Assembly: GCA_025774425.1 (NCBI GenBank) | Contig: JALGWA010000108.1 | Span: 1 to 5,740, forward strand | Length of the DNA stretch: 5,740 nt | Direction: 5' to 3' | Source: a bacterium | GTDB lineage: Bacteria > Arandabacterota > Arandabacteria > Arandabacterales > JALGWA01 | Shown here: positions 5,156-5,740 of the stretch, piece after piece | Layout: each line of letters begins with the position of its first letter | How positions within the stretch are numbered: position 1 is the stretch's first letter | Made by a program: the position numbers and the translations under genes | Notes under the pieces: model-generated | Seen by the model: only the letters and a program-made list of their open reading frames with translations | Database searches by the model: none | What the model was told of the DNA's origin: nothing

Positions 5156-5740
5156 TCACCGGCTCTGATCGCGCCAGTTCCAGGTGCCGTCGGCGATCTT
5201 TCTCCTTGCCTCCTCGAAGACGGGCTCGGCGAACCTCGTGTCCCACACGCGGTCTTCGAACTTCCGCTTCTCCACGGTCTTGAGAAAGCCCTCGAACTCC
5301 TTGAAGTAGGACCCGTAGATATGAAAACTGTCGACGAACTCGGCGTACCTGCCGCAGGCGACGGGCCTGCCTAGTCTGCCGGCGATGGAGTCGGCGATGC
5401 GTCTCATGAGGTCTGTCAGCGCGAAGAGGTTCATGAAGGCGGCCTTGTAGGCGTCCCTGGAGCGCCAGTGGACGTTCATGTTGAGAACCGCGCCGTCCCC
5501 GCTCTCCGTCAGCCTGCACCAGATCCGCTGGAGGCACGGAGGGTCCTCGAAGAACCTGTCGGTCTTGACCACCCAGGTTATCGCCTGGGCGCGTCGCGAG
5601 TGAGGCGCCCGGGCGAGCTTCTCGGCGATGTAGTCCATCTGGTCTATGCGTTCGCCGCCGTCGGCGTGCGGGTACGAATACAACCTCTCGTGATAGGTGT
5701 AGCTCCACTTGCCCTCTTCGGGCTTGATCCAGTCGTCATG
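5156..5740 (-). CDS. Thymidylate synthase family protein (ThyA-like), 5' end cut by the window
   Basis: The last 194 residues are visible, with no stop up to the window edge; an in-frame TTG at 5683 is internal, because recognisable family sequence (YTYHERLYSY, 14-23) precedes it. ThyA enzymes make dTMP from dUMP with methylene-tetrahydrofolate. Residues are numbered from the window edge. An ungapped stretch matches E. coli ThyA: SRR (48-50) for the phosphate-binding Arg pair, 19 residues to DPPC with C69 as the nucleophile, then HWRSRD (91-96) matching QRSCD with the phosphate-binding Arg, N104 in the place of Asn177 that selects dUMP over dCMP, and FHIY (139-142) matching the HxY that binds the sugar. 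Odd: the usual ThyA C-terminal tail ending in APVAV, which closes over folate, is absent; the protein ends TWNWRDQSR. It resembles the divergent, archaeal-like branch of the family. The substrate could be a different dUMP-like nucleotide. The stop lies 47 bases before the kinase gene. Confidence 0.83.
   Translation of the reverse strand, partial: HDDWIKPEEGKWSYTYHERLYSYPHADGGERIDQMDYIAEKLARAPHSRRAQAITWVVKTDRFFEDPPCLQRIWCRLTESGDGAVLNMNVHWRSRDAYKAAFMNLFALTDLMRRIADSIAGRLGRPVACGRYAEFVDSFHIYGSYFKEFEGFLKTVEKRKFEDRVWDTRFAEPVFEEARRKIADGTWNWRDQSR

Noticed and set aside
3753..5168. A 471-codon open frame on the plus strand opposite the histidine kinase
   Set aside because: Antisense shadow of a gene with complete kinase motifs; the His/Asp/Arg-rich product has no family features or convincing start site.
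5109..5708. A 200-residue N-terminal extension of the histidine kinase
   Set aside because: The frame is open but overlaps the thymidylate synthase-like gene in another frame, is Arg-rich without motifs, and ignores the GGAGGA plus GTG start at 5108.

Overview
The window is a piece of a GC-rich bacterial chromosome. Seven genes are packed head to tail, all on the minus strand, with no gap over about 50 bases and no visible promoter or terminator, so it reads as the interior of one operon. The t6A/RimI genes are typically bacterial. The two-component pair most resembles the PorY/PorX pair of the Fibrobacteres-Chlorobi-Bacteroidetes (FCB) group. Together with the high GC and frequent GTG starts, this suggests a high-GC FCB-related or candidate-phylum bacterium rather than a classical low-GC Bacteroidete. 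That placement is an inference.

In transcription order (right to left): (1) a thymidylate synthase family gene, 5' end cut by the window edge (5156-5740); (2) a two-TM sensor histidine kinase (3864-5108); (3) a PorX-like response regulator whose output is a PglZ/alkaline-phosphatase-superfamily domain with all predicted metal ligands present (2258-3820); (4) tsaE (1753-2253); (5) tsaB (1019-1756); (6) rimI (513-1022); (7) a purine nucleoside phosphorylase family gene, 3' end cut by the window edge (1-535).

The genes fall into three functional blocks. The kinase and PorX form a cognate two-component system whose response regulator probably acts as an enzyme on phosphate esters, possibly oligonucleotides, rather than as a classical DNA-binding protein. 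TsaE and TsaB act in tRNA t6A37 synthesis, with RimI in its usual place behind tsaB. The outer genes act in pyrimidine (dTMP) and purine-nucleoside metabolism. Expression looks tightly coupled: tsaE/tsaB and tsaB/rimI share GTGA stop-start overlaps, the phosphorylase begins inside rimI, and tsaE begins 4 bases after porX. Four of the six visible starts are GTG.

The most notable point is the joining of a complete PorY/PorX-like signalling pair to t6A and nucleotide-metabolism genes. Long plus-strand open frames are antisense shadows of these genes, a common effect of high GC, and are not annotated.
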